From the NCBI GenBank assembly GCA_037501455.1, contig CM074855.1, positions 34,877,001 through 34,941,000 on the forward strand: 64,000 bases of DNA, given 5' to 3'. Below are positions 11,166 through 24,032 of this stretch, piece by piece. Under the pieces are notes generated by a model. That model was not told where the DNA came from, searched no databases, and worked only from the letters and a program-made list of their open reading frames with translations. Every line of letters starts with the position of its first letter. Position 1 is the first letter of the stretch. Source of the DNA: Lantana camara (Eukaryota > Streptophyta > Magnoliopsida > Lamiales > Verbenaceae). Made by a program: the position numbers and the translations under genes.

Positions 11166-14100
11166 TATGCCATTATTATCAGACCTGAAATTTTTTTTCC
11201 CCCAAATCGCTTGTATTTTGAAATCGCAAAGCTGAGATTGGGAAAGCTAGGGTCTGGGAAAGTTGATACACGCAAGATTGCTCCCGAAAATCAGTTGCAT
11301 TTTTAGTCTTTGTAACGTAGAAGGGGTTAGGGTTCTCGGTATTCAACGATAGGGTATCGTTTGGGGCTTTTGTGGGTTCGTGTGTGGAAGAATTAGGTTA
11401 CCGATTGGGGTTCAAACCGGGCACTTCGGAATCGGAGGCGAAGAAGGCATTTTGGCTGGTAGGAGTGCTGAAGGTAAGCTGTATACTCCTCAGATTTCAG
11501 CAAAGGAAGAGGATGTGGGTGATAATTTAAGCAAAACATTGCAGCTGTGGATCAGTTTTAGCTGAAGATAAGCTGTGGTTCGACGGGGATTGTTCGGGAT
11601 TGTGAATCGATGGTCCGACGGGCTTGTAAGGGTCTTGTTGTCGAGGAACTAACCTGCCAAGAAAGAAGATTGGAAGCTAGGAAGGAGCCGATAAGGATGT
11701 CTGTTTTTCTTCATCCATCCATTATTTTTTATGTAACTTGGAAACCACATTGCTGATATTTGTTACTTTTTTATAATCTTTTTAGCTGTTTTTCCATACA
11801 GCTTATGGAGATGATGACTTAACTCTGATTCTTGGGAATCTTCTAATTGTTCTTGCACTTCAAAATTTCCTTCGATAGTATCTTCAAAATTGATGGCGTT
11901 GCATCAAATGATACTTTCTGTAACCTAAGACCATCATAAGGCCATCATTTGTAATTGATTATAAAATATCAGAGTTAAGTCATCATCTACACAAGATATC
12001 ATTTGTTATGCTTAGGACTCGATTCTAAAGTATGTCTCTATTTTTATGGCAGTCCAGAATTGCTTGAGGGTGTAGGAAGGGAGACAAGTTAAAGCCAAAG
12101 TAAGTATTTCAGGCCTTCATCTTGTGCTATTTGAGGTAACCTTTCCGTTTGGGTTGATTTCGATGACTGTTGATTCATAAAATCTTGTGCTATTGATTGT
12201 GCGATTAATTCTAAAGGTTAGGGAATGTTATAAGTATGGTGTTGCATGAGTTTTGATTGTTTTGGCTGAGTTCTTGCATGCTTATAGTTAACGAATACAT
12301 AACACAAAAACTGACAGCTTTTATGCAGCAACTTTGGACTCAAATTTTGAGTCCATACGAAAACCGTTTTGAAAACTGATTTAACTGTATATTCCTAGCA
12401 TGTCGAGGTCTGTTTTTGCGAAATTTTACGTTCATCCGAGTCAGTTTGGTACCCGAGAAAAAGTTAAATGGGTACAGCTTTTCAGTTTTTCTGATCTGAA
12501 GTAACTCCTCGAGCAGAGGGGTTAAACCTTCATATTTTTTAAAACTGTTTTACAGAGATGTTCCTCAATGTATCTGAGCATGTACGTAAAATTTCAGGTC
12601 TATCCGAGTTTGTATGATATGTTAAAAATATTTCTCTTTGAAATGTGTGTTGCATCGATATTCCAGTTAAGCCTGTGATGTTCGTCTTTTCTTTTAGCTT
12701 CCATTTGTCATGCTTTTGGTAAGAAATATGTTCTAAAGGTGTGTTACATATTTCATGGTCCGATATACTACTTTCTGTCAGATTTTTCGTTGTTAGAGAC
12801 ATTGAATTTTGAACTTATACAGTCTACCTTGTTATAGTTAGTTAAATTTAATAATTTGCATGTCAAGGTCTTGTAAATGTTAAGCTTATTAAGTTTGTTC
12901 CGTGTTTGAATATCAGGTTGGACTGTGTTTGGAAGAAATTTGGTGTCTTTTGTCGCTGAAACACAGTAATTAAGGTGACAATCTATCACACTTCTTGGTG
13001 TCTTTTGTGTTCGATCAGATATGATTCAGTTTTTTTTATGTATCTTCCTCTGAAAGGACCTGGAATTGGAAAACAAGAAAATTATTTTTCTTGTTTGAGG
13101 AGTAATTAAGAATATGATCATGTTCCCATCTTGTATAAATAATTGATGCAAGTCGGTATTAGTTACTAAATTAGCTTAGAATGACTGCTTTTAGTCAAAC
13201 CAATCATACGTGCAAGTGTGTTATATTTATTATTTGATTAATTGGTTACTTTTTCAAAAATTTAAATTAGGTAGGTATTAAATACTATCTTCCTTGTATA
13301 CAGATTTGTCTGAACTAGGTCCCAAGTAGAATTACTTTCCTGTGTTTGGAATTTTCGTTTCCGGCTTAATTGAACTGAAGTATGCGTTTGTTGGTGTCAA
13401 GAGATGGCTGCGGGATTAGTATGTGTGATAATGATTGAGTAGCCATTTTCTTGACTGATTCAGTAGTCGTGAATTCTGAATTTCAAGTCTGAATCCTTTG
13501 TCTCGGTCATTTGTTACAATAATTAGCAGCTTGTTTTTATGTGAGAATACTGCTGTTATTGAGCTTATGCGAGTGAAATGGAGTTGATGTTAGGACCAGT
13601 TCTTGGACCTAGGTTCGGTTTGGGTTGATGATATGGTGAAGCTATTTAAAACAGTCCCACTAGATTTAAATACCTATTGAAACTTGAAATGTGACCATGT
13701 TAACGATAGCATTTCTGTATTTGTTAGTGTATTCCAAGAAGTGCCCAGGTTGATGTTTAGATTAGTGCTGTATGGGGTTGAAGGTTCTTGTGTTTACATG
13801 ACAGCCATTACTTCTCCTTAAAGTTTGGCAATTAGAAGTTGTTGGGTTGTTTTGACATGCTGGTTGTGTAGCATTATCGGACGATTTTAGTTTTGTAGTT
13901 CAAATCATATGCCTTATTGTCAAATAAAGGAAGCCCATATCTGGTGTTCCATTCTGAAAAGTTTTATGTAGATTGGATTTAAGAGTAAAAGGAATCTGAG
14001 AACTACATAATTCTACATTTCTATCTAGTTGTTGTACTTTTGGAATTTGAGTCCGATTTGGCCAGCAAATTGATAAAAATCGTAGGGAAATTAATTAAGT

Positions 14101-15274
14101 ACATGCTAGGTTGTATAAGATGCCACATGTGACTTTCCTGTGAATTTTATTTTTGATAACTTGGATGGAGACCTCACACACATGGAAAACTTATAAATCA
14201 CTACAAAATTGGAAGTACTTGTTTGCCAGACAGAAGTTGGACCCCTGCATGACCAAACAAGTACAGCAGTTTCTGTTTGATTGTTGCTTCATGTTTAATC
14301 AGAAATAAAAAAGGGTAAAAAAGTACATCCTATTGCTATAACCTCATAGCACTAAGAGATATAAGCCTGAATTGGGGTTTATGAGCTGTCAGATCTTTTT
14401 CTATCAAACCAATGTTAGCTTATTAAGTTATACAATTGATTCTTCAACAAATCCCCAGCTCTTAGCTAGTAACTATAACTAAGAACTCGAAAAAAAGAAA
14501 AATGATGTTCTCTTTGCCTACAGTTGAGCTTTTTCATATAGTACCTAGAAGCTGTAGATACACTTGAAAGCTAAATGAACATAATACCTTGAAACTGGCA
14601 CCCAAATAAAAGCAGGCTCAACCTTGAAGATTAAGGCATATATAAACAACTTGATAAGCATTGAAAAGTACAAGCTTTTCTTTTCTTTTCTTTTTCCTTC
14701 TTGAATAAGGTATGAACTTTTGTAATGTCATACACAATACTGATGATGAGATAATTAATCTATAATGGTGGCGATATTGGTGTTGCTATCCTTGGTTAAG
14801 GAGAAAGACAAAGATTAATTGGTTGAACACCCTTAGAGAGAAAAGTGAATTAAGATAAGTACTACAGTATGATATTATTACGATATTTATAAAATCTATA
14901 ATACAGTTTGACATCACAATTACATAGAAGTATAGACTTCTAGACTCCAGCAGATAGACATTAAATTGCTTCACTCATATAATAAATAATATTAATTATA
15001 CCTTCATAATAAAAAATTACAAAAACATCCCCTACGAAAGAACTTGCATTGCATCTACCTCCATTAAATCCATCCATTCATTTTCATGATCTCATCTCTA
15101 ATTTGTTATGGATGCCCTGTTTTGCCTTGGATTTACATATCAATATTTTCATTCCGACAAGATTCCTAAGTCCTAATTTTCATTCAATTTTTATAATATG
15201 GTATAGTACTTTTCATTAATTGATATCATAAGAATATGTAATCCAATCTTCTAAATTTACCGTAATTGTAGATC
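11166..15274. other. Long noncoding interior of the CACTA element
   Basis: About 4.1 kb between the left subterminal repeats and the transposase start has no credible coding region. Short open stretches (for example 11,380-11,565 and 12,539-12,802) have no recognisable domain. Because the first transposase ATG is preceded by a TTGTAG splice-acceptor-like sequence at 15,263-15,271, part of this stretch may be leader exon plus a large intron. Captured host sequence cannot be excluded. Confidence 0.5.
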
Positions 15275-18200
15275 ATGGATATTCCTACTGACAGACTTTG
15301 GATGTACAATCGACCAAATCCTAAAAAGGATGGATGTAGGGTAGAATATATCCAAGGGATTGAGACTTTCATTGAGCATGCAAGTAAATTAGAGCCATTT
15401 ATTAGAGAAGGGGTCATCCATTGTCCTTATAAGAAATGCATAAGGAAGTATGACTTATTGAAGCCCGATGATTTGAGACGGCATTTGTACGCCCATGGTT
15501 TTAAACCAAACTAGTGGTACTGGACGGATCATGGTGAAACAGCTCCGCCTATGCACCAGGGTGCCCCTAGCAACACAAACAATCAAAACTATGAAGATCT
15601 GTTAAGTCCGTACCGAGATATGTATTGTGATGCTGTTATGCATGATGGTGGGGGAATGTCAGGCCAGAGTGAGCCACCTAATCCAGAAACATAAAGGTTC
15701 TATGACCTTTTGGATGAATTTAACAAACCTGTTTGGGTTGGGTGTGAGAAACATTCACCTTTGTCAGTTGCAGCGAGGATATTGAGCATTCAAAGTGATT
15801 ATAATGCCACACACGATCTGGTCGATGAATTCATCCAGTTAATGTCAGATTTGTGCCCGTCGGGTCATAAGGTACCTAAGAACTTCTACGAAGCACGAAA
15901 ACTTGCACATAAGTTAGGATTGCAAACCATTAAGATTGATTGTTGTGTGAGAGGGTGCATGTTGTATTACAAGGAGGATGAAGAACTAACAGAATGCAAA
16001 TTTTGTGGTGCTGCTCGATACAAGGAAAAAGAGAATGAAAGAGACAAGAGGAAAAAAAAACCAGTCTCTGCAATGCATTATCTTCCTCTCATTCCAAGAC
16101 TGAAACGACTATATACGTCAATGAGCTCAGCGCCGCATATGACATGGCATGCAAAGAACAAAAGGTCAGAAGGGACAATGTCTCATCCCTCCGATGGAAA
16201 AGCATGGAAACATTTTGACGAGACACACCCTGAGTTTACGAGTGACCCGAGAAACGTAAGACTTGTGTTGTGCGCAGATGGTTTTACTCCGTATTCACAG
16301 TCAGCGGCTTCCTATTCATGTTGGCCTATCATCGTGACACCATACAATCTTCCGCCAGAAATGTGCATGACGATGTCGTATATGTTCTTGACCTGTATCA
16401 TTCCTAGCCCCAATAATCTAAAACAGAACATTGATGTGTATTTACAACCATTAATTGACGAATTGAAAGAGTTGTGGGATGTCGGTGTGCCGACATATGA
16501 TGCATCAACAAAGCAAAATTTTAACCTGAAAGCTGCCTTGATGTGGACGATTAACGACTTCTCGGCGTATGCAATGCTTTCTGGTTGGAGCACGCATGGT
16601 AGATTAGCACGCCCGTATTGCATGGGTGAAAGTAAGGCAACATACTTGCCAAACGGAAGAAAATTCAGTTGGTTTGATTGTCATCGGATGTTCCTTGATC
16701 CAAGTCATCCGTACAGGCATAACAAAACCAATTTTAGAAAAAACCGAACTGAATATGATCCTCCACCATGAATGTCAAGTGGGCATGAATTGTGGGAAAC
16801 CGTGCAAAGCTTCCCAAAAGTTACAGAGCACCCTGATAATCCAAGAATACCTGGTTGTGGTGAGTCACATAACTGGAAAAAACAGTCTATCTTTTGGGAG
16901 TTGCCTTACTGGAAAGATCTTCTAATACGGCATAATTTAGACGTGATGCACATCGAGAAAAACGTATTCGATAGTATTTTCAACATGGTCATGGACATGC
17001 CTACGAAGACAAAAGATAATTCGAACGCATGGTTGGATATGCAGGAGTTGTGTAGGCGGCCAGAGTTGAATTTGGTGCCCTCAGGAAACGGGAGATGGGT
17101 AAAGCCAAAGGCTAAGTATGCCTTTATGTTAGCACAAAAATATATAATTTGTGAGTGGATAAAACAACTCGTTATGCCTGACGGATATTCATCAAATTTG
17201 GCAAGGTGTGTTGACGTTCAAGCAACCAAGATACATGGAATGAAGAGTCATGATTGTCACATTTTTATGGAGTAATTGTTACCGATTGCATTCAAAGAAT
17301 TGCCGAACGATGTTTGGAAGCCTTTAGCTGAATTGAGCAAATTTTTCAAGGACTTGTGCTCAAGTACCCTAAGACACGAAGATCTTGACAAAATGGAAAA
17401 AAACATTCCTATTATACTTTGTAAACTTGAGCGTGTATTTCCACCGTCTTTTTTTTAACGTGATGGAACATTTGCCAATTCATTTGATCTAGGAGGCTCG
17501 TAATGGAGGCCCTGTACAATTCAGATGGATGTACCCATTTGAAAGGTAATGCACCTGATGCAAATGTATTCTTACATTTTTACAATTTTAGCACCTTTAA
17601 CCAAACTTACAGTACTTTTTTTGCAATAAATATAGGTTTCTAGGGAAAATTAAAAGGACCATTAAAATTAAGGCGAGGGTGGAGGGCTCAATTTGTCAGG
17701 CGTATTTACGCCGTGAGACAGCGAGCTTTTGCTCATACTACTTTGAATCTGAAGTTCTTTCCATGAGAAATAGGATAGGTAGAAACGATGATGGGGGTGA
17801 TAATGATGATTTGATAGCACCTACAATATCTATTTTCAACACACCGGGTCGTGCATCTGGTGCAATTAAAGAACGTCATATTACAACTTCTAAGGAGTTC
17901 AATGCAATCTCGGTTCATATTTTGCTAAACTGCGACGAAGTTCAGAAATTTACAAGTAAATAGGGTTACAAATAGATTTTGTCCATTAAGTTAGTAGCTA
18001 ATGTTTTTATAAATGACAATAAAAATTTTAGTGAATTCATCGCACTGATGGGCGCGGACGATGGAGATAATAGTGACCACATTGAAAGAAACTTTGTAAG
18101 ATGGTTCCAGCATCATGTAAGTTTTAATAAAGTTTGTACCAGTAACTACATATTGCGAAAAATATATAACAATAAATAACAATGAAACTTATATTGCTTA

Positions 18201-18912
18201 GGTTCAAAACCCAAATAATGGAATTGATGATCCTTTGTTGAAACACTTGTCTTGGGGACCGAATACAAAGGTTAGGACATTTCAGAAGTACTTTGTCAAC
18301 GGTTTCAAATTCCATACGAGGTCATGGGGCCAAGGGAAGAAAACAATGAATTTCGGTGTTTGGGTAAAAGGAAGTGCGAATCAAGGAGATATAACAGATG
18401 ACTATTATGGGACTTTGGAAGAAATCATCGAACTTGATTACCCAGGTTCTCCAACAAAGAAGGTTGTTTTATTCAAATGTGATTGGTTTGATCCCACACC
18501 ACGCCGGGGGACCCGTATTGGTAATACAGAAAGCACAATCATTGAGGTAAAACATACGGGTAGATACAAAAGGTATGATCCTTTCATCGTAGCACAGCTA
18601 GCCCAATAGGTTTATTATGTTTCGTACCCTGATCGAATAAAGGATAAGCAAAATTGGTGGGCAGTAATTAAAACCAAGCCAACAGAAAGAGTAGAAATAG
18701 AGGAATCGCTTGAGATTGCATATCAAAACAATGAGACAACAATTATCAATATGGTACAAGCAGATGATGTAGTTGGCCCTTTAGTCGACACGAACGTTGA
18801 CTTAGATGACTGTGTACAGCTTGAAATTAACACATTTGGTGAACATGTAGAGGACGATGAATTAATAGATGATTCGGCAGAAGAGGATGTGGAAAACACC
18901 CTTAGTGATTGA
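15275..18912 (+). pseudogene. CACTA transposase (TNP2-like), inactivated by stop codons
   Basis: Domains in order: transposase-associated N-domain (15,275-15,514, with HCPYKKCIRKY and LRRHLYAHGF), Transposase_21 core (about 15,870-17,000, with CKFCGAARY, ADGFTPYSQSAASYSCWPIIVTPYNLPP and LMWTINDFSAYAMLSGWSTHG), DUF4218-like (about 17,230-17,960, with LPIAFKELP and GGPVQFRWMYPFER) and DUF4216-like (18,340-18,600, NFGVWVKGS...VLFKCDWFD). Introns with GT..AG are visible at 17,546-17,635 and 18,117-18,201. In one frame from 15,275 to 17,455 there are stops at 15,512 (TAG), 15,692 (TAA), 16,769 (TGA) and 17,273 (TAA). A T8 run at 17,449-17,456 shifts frame, and further stops occur at 17,490, 17,961 and 18,607. 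The probable normal stop is TGA 18,910-18,912. The enzyme would cut and join the CACTA ends in the nucleus; this copy cannot encode it in full. Confidence 0.9.
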
Positions 18913-19121
18913 TTTGGTAATATGTTTTACCTAAACTTCTTCTGTTGTACTAGATTTTTTCGTACATCCATATTTCTGTTGCATTTGCTACATAGTTATC
19001 AAATGGTTTGCATCTTATAATTCATTTTACATTTCCTTCCAACTTGTCCTAATTTGGTTTCTATTTTACGTTAGCAAATGAATATACTATCTATTAATGT
19101 AAATTGATTCTTCAATTGTAG

Positions 19122-20233
19122 ATGGACCAACCGAGAGTTCCAAATAAAGCATTACGTGCAAGAAGTGGCGGTTCCAGGGGTAGAGCTCGAGGTATTCAAC
19201 CAATGCACTCACTAGAAGCCTCACCTGTAGCCTCTCCGTCAAATGTACCCGAAACAGGCGAACCACAGACTTCGGGATCCACGCCTGGCCAGTCTAGTCA
19301 TGGAATGTTTGGCTCAGATCAGCACAGCCCCACTGATACCGATGCCCCTCCAATTGGCAAAATGTTTTTAATTCCTGTTGGAAAGAGGGGGCAAGTGTTA
19401 CCTATTAAATTCTTGTTTTTATTTTAATTTCTTTCCGTTATGCAACATATTAATGTTTATAATTATTCAATAAAATTCTTACAGGTATCATGACAACAAA
19501 GATGCCACAAACGCCATTACGAATGTGCTCAAAAGTAGGTTGACCACCGCATATGATAAGTGGAGTAACGTTCCTCAGCCAGTGAGGGACAGTTGGTTCC
19601 AAGATTGGAAGGTAACCGTGATTTTGTTAATTTATTTGTAACTGTACGACGTATAATAACATGGGTATTTTTACAGAAATTCGTTTATTGGGAGCCTCAA
19701 TCGGAAGGACATATGTACGCCGCTTTCATGGAAAAGATGGGTGAAAGAATGAGAGGTATCTCCCACGATATTAGGAAAAGTGGTCGTAAGCCCGGGTGGA
19801 TGCTAGATGGAGTTTATAATGAGCTGTCTGAGCTGTGGGCACGTGAAGATTACCAAACAGTTCGCCAAAGGAATAAAGCAAACAGATTATCCGCAGCGGG
19901 GGCACCGACATATGCGGGGGGTTCTCAAAGTGTCCATACAATCATGAAGAAGCATGTAAGTAATGTATTAGCCACAAGTGGTTATTATAGTGTTCGACTT
20001 TAATATCATTGTACGTCATCATGTATAGGAAGTTGCTACGGGCCAAAGTTTGACCACAGAAACCTTGTACAGCAAGACCTTTGTTACGCTACAAGATAGG
20101 GAAAAATTACTTGAGAATGTTCCCGCCGAAAATTCGTGTCTACGGTACCAGGTTTACTCTGATCTTTTCTTTTCATGTTATAACTATGCAATCATTAATT
20201 TTTAAATTACGAATTCTACCTAACTTTCATATA

Positions 20234-20287
<54 letters not shown>

Positions 20288-20695
20288 CAAATATATACAT
20301 AGGTGCGATACCAGAAGGCCCTTGAAAACCATCAGAGGCGTTTGCTTGAGGATCCCGACTATGTTATACCGGACGATATCTCATTGTGGTCCACGGCACA
20401 AGGGGGTCGAAACAAGAAAGGGCGATTGACTGGTTTGAACCACTTGCCGAAGACCTCTCCCGTCAGACCTTCTAGTGCAGGGTCGTCATCTTATGACCCA
20501 CGTTCGGAAGGTGCAAACGAAGTTAGTGAAATGAAACAAATGAAGGATGAAATTTCCGAACTCAAAGCTTCCCAGCAACAGATGATGTCAACCATGCAGC
20601 AGATGTTCGAGCTGCTATAAGCGCAAAGCAAGGGAAAACGTGTGCGTGACCCGGTGGAGGATGACGACAATGAGGCGGCAAAGGATGATGACTGA
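19122..20695 (+). pseudogene. CACTA second gene: Transposase_24 / TnpA-like protein
   Basis: The ATG at 19,122 follows an acceptor-like TTGTAG. Exons inferred from splice sites: 19,122 to about 19,391, 19,485-19,611, 19,677-19,955, 20,029-20,151 and 20,303-20,695. Exon 3 carries the family signature (FVYWEPQ...MRGISHDIRKSGRKPGWMLDGVYNEL). Exon 5 has a predicted coiled coil (EMKQMKDEISELKASQQQMMSTMQQMFELL). A TAA at 20,618-20,620 interrupts the frame just before AQSKGKRVRDPVEDDD and a final TGA at 20,693. That TAA could be a CAA-to-TAA change removing only the acidic tail. The exon 1 donor is uncertain and may hide a 1-nt shift. Such proteins bind subterminal repeats and assist transposition; that role is known for TnpA and inferred here. 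Confidence 0.8.
20230..20282. repeat. (AT)n microsatellite inside a CACTA intron
   Basis: About 26 AT dinucleotides within the intron 20,152-20,302 of the second CACTA gene. A length polymorphism here would be a natural marker. Confidence 0.95.
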
Positions 20696-21165
20696 GGTAA
20701 GTGAGTATATGTGCTACCATTATTCATTTATTAGATTCTATATACGTTTTAAGTGCTAATACATTTGTCTTGTTTAATTGGCAGGTCCTACGTGAATTCG
20801 GCCTGATTTTTATGCTTCTGAGTCCAAGTTGTATCGAGGTTAATTGGAGCTACACTGTGTGTGTTTGGACTTAGGTACAACTTAATATTTTTATAAATTC
20901 ACAAGTGTGTGGAGATATTCTAGTTGCCCTCTATACATTTGGTTATTTTCTAGCGACACTATTGTTGAAATTTACAATTTGGATTGCATTTACGAATTAA
21001 TGACACTGATTTGGTATTGTGGGTTTTAAAGACACGTTGTTTTGTTCGCTGTAATATTGCTCAATTGTTCGGATGTATTTATTGGGTTGTGGTTTAGTTT
21101 TGGCTGTAAATTTTAGAATCCCGTAGGGTAAAGCAGCGTAAAACAGAAAAAAACCAAAAAAATTT
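20696..21165. other. 3' untranslated interior of the CACTA element
   Basis: No coding sequence recognised. A GTAAGTGAG...TTGGCAG pair (about 20,697-20,785) resembles a 3' UTR intron of the second gene. Confidence 0.4.
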
Positions 21166-21773
21166 TGCCCAGATTTCCGACGGAATCCCGTTGGAAAACT
21201 GTCGGAAACATTGCCCGGGGAAAACGACGGGAAAGCGACGACGAAGAACCCGTCGGTAAATTTCCTACGGAAAAACGACGGCAATGTCCGTTGGTATTTC
21301 AAACGCCAACTTTTCCAGCTAAAAGAGCGACGGCGACAAGACCGTCGGATATCCGTCAGTAAACTATTTTCGACGGATATCCGACGGATGCCTAGACATC
21401 GGTATTAACGGAAATAACGAACCGTTGGTATGGTCCCACGGAAAAAGGCTGTCGGAATATCGTACTTTTCCCGTGGGAAGATCCTCCCGACGGAATACCG
21501 ACGGCCTCTCCCGTTGGTGATGTGTATTACAATTCTCTTCAATACTCCGTCGGTATTCCGTCGATTCCCCGTCGGTAATTATAATCCGACGGTTTTCCTA
21601 CGAGCGTTACCGTCGGTGTTTGTACTCCGACGCTGCATTTACCGACGGCATTACGCCCGTCGAAATGCCTTCGGATATCCGTCGGAACTTCCCGTTACCG
21701 ACGGAAAACCCATGGAATTTCATAAATGGCCATCGGTTTTTGCCCGTCGGTTTTCGGTGGTTTTTTTGTAGTG
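21166..21773. repeat. Right CACTA subterminal repeats and terminus
   Basis: The density of CCGACGG/CCGTCGG variants is highest here (for example near 21,177, 21,250, 21,342, 21,372, 21,487, 21,546, 21,569, 21,600, 21,640 and 21,747). It closes with GGTTTTTTTGTAGTG, followed by the AAC target duplication. Confidence 0.9.
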
Positions 21774-21776
21774 AAC

Positions 21777-24032
21777 TGTTCAAGATTTGCAGGTACAGTG
21801 TATACGTGTGCGAAAATGCCACTATCTTTTCAGTTTTGTCCTTGAAAATACTTTCATTTGCAAAACAACAAAAAGGAATTCTCTCAAAATATGATTTTTT
21901 TTTTTTTTTTTTGGAAATAGTGAAGGGCTTGTGTTTATTTTACATCAGAGTCGGATCGACCGTTAATATGTAAGTTGTCTGATAATTGTGTCTCAATGAA
22001 GCGGTGTGATGTTTTCTTTGTAAGTTGATATGACGTTGAACCACTTAGTTGTGCCACTAATATCGAAGGCGGTTCTATGGTTAAAGAGAAAGGTAAGACG
22101 GAAAGTAGGATGAACCATGATTTTCACCTAAATGATTTGGGAAATTTGAAGATTCCAAGAGTGCAAAATGGAGAAGAGGATAAAGACAATGGTCCTTTTG
22201 GCCAAGCCAACAAATGTTTTTCTAAGTAATTGAAATATTTGTGACCAAATATGAAGTTTAGAATATATTATATATAGTGGAAGGAACAATATGTACTAAT
22301 ATTGTCCTAAGGCGCCAAACGACATTCTTCGACCTCTGGCTCTAAAGCCATGATTGAATTTCAATTTATTTTAAGAGTAAACCAAACGTGGTTAATCCCG
22401 TCTAAATAAATATAAAATATATCTCAGTTATCCATTTACAGTCATTATAAGTTTTGTGAGGTCTTTAATTAACATTTATAATTAATTTTAAGTTATTATG
22501 CAATTTTATAATAAATTGTTATTTTGAGCAAAAAATAACTAGGTAAAGTGTCTTTTTTTAATAACGAAATGTAATCATCTAAATAGTTGCGGTTAAAATT
22601 CTCTTTCACCCTTTTTGAAAATGGAGCTGAAAGTTGATCAGGCTGGAAGTCAATTCTACATAGGAGGTGGGACTGTCCATCAACGAGACACATTTGCTTT
22701 TCCTACGTTATTATTCCCTTAACATATGTCTTATCCTTCACTAATTATCTTAATTACTCTGTCGGAGCTGTGAATTTACAATTATTTTAATAACTACTTG
22801 GTCCATTAATATAAGTGCTTCTCCATGAATAATAAATGAGTGTAATTGAAAATTGATAAGAATAAAAAAGAAATTAAGATGTTATAATTTAAATATTCGA
22901 CACTATACTAATATAACTAAAAATGTTATACTCAAATCATATATAATTATCACTATTAAAAAAATTTTACATCTTAACATTCGACCTACAAAAGAGCTTT
23001 ATCGTATATATGAATCTTATAACTTTTACTATAGTAAAAACCAATCTATATACAACTTTTTGAAGTGGGTGTCATATTTAATGATCAAGATTTATTAATC
23101 TATTTATTAAAAAAAAAAAAGAGTTAAAATTTAAATGTGCCACATGAGGGATTTATGATACATGATGAGTAACCGAACGAGAATATATAAGATTAAATTG
23201 ATGACCCTTAATAGAATTTATAATGGGGTTCTTAAATTTAAATAAATGACGCATATAAATCCTAAGTTGTAGAATATTTATTGATTTGGTACCAATAAAT
23301 TAAATGAGACTGAATAAATTTGCAAATATGAGTTGGTTGTAATTAAGTGGAAAAAAGCAAAATTGGAATCCGATGTAAGTCAACTTGGTTTGGCCTAAAA
23401 GGGAATAGGGGTCCAATGTTGTGTGTACTAAGATGTCAAGGGTCCCATGACTTATTTTTGTCTCCTAATCTTATGCTTCTTTTCTTGGTGCAGAAATTAA
23501 AGCATAATATAAGTTTAATATAAGTTTTACATTAAATTCGTGCCTCTTTGTTGGGTCAGCTGGTATTCCGTAGCTTGCGATATGTAATAAAAATTGTATT
23601 TTTTATTACGTCATGTTGCTCCTTCCTTACTCTTATATTTTCGATTTGAAGTTTTGATTGTAATAGTCTGTCGGACTTATGAATTATGGCTCAATACTTG
23701 TATATTTGGCTCTCGGTTGTTAATAATATGATGGGAAAGTCTTGATAATAACCCATGATCATTTTAACGATTTTTTTTAAAATAAATTTTACATTGGATT
23801 CGTCATATACAATGCTAGCCGCACATAGATTTCGTGGGTTTCTAAAATTATACTTTTACTTATTCATTACATGATTACAAAATTTTCTTTCATTAAACCA
23901 TTTTTTATGTTGAAATTTTGATGTATAGTAATTGAGTTATCTCATCACTAGTATCGTGAATTTCATATCTTTCGACCGTGTATTGTTTTCATATTAATTT
24001 TGATCACAGACAATTAAATTATGTTTATTATA
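21777..24032. other. AT-rich intergenic stretch
   Basis: About 2.2 kb with poly-T (21,896-21,912) and poly-A (23,107-23,118) runs and no recognisable gene. The open frames at 22,496-22,693 and 22,853-23,098 are low-complexity and AT-driven. Confidence 0.6.

Larger units (their letters stand above)
10602..21773 (+). mobile_element. CACTA (En/Spm-type) transposon, complete ends, 11,172 bp
   Basis: The element begins CACTATAAAAAAAAACC at 10,602 and ends TTTTTTTGTAGTG at 21,773, so both termini read CACTAYAAAAAAA inward. AAC at 10,599-10,601 is repeated at 21,774-21,776, the 3-bp duplication diagnostic of the superfamily. The subterminal regions are full of CCGACGG/CCGTCGG motifs. Two plus-strand genes lie inside: a TNP2-like transposase (15,275-18,912) and a Transposase_24-like protein (19,122-20,695), both broken by stop codons. 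The copy is therefore nonautonomous now, but its ends could be recognised in trans. Confidence 0.93.

Noticed and set aside
22853..23098. 81-codon frame, AT-rich
   Set aside because: Lys/Ile/Asn/Tyr-rich, as expected from AT-rich noncoding DNA.
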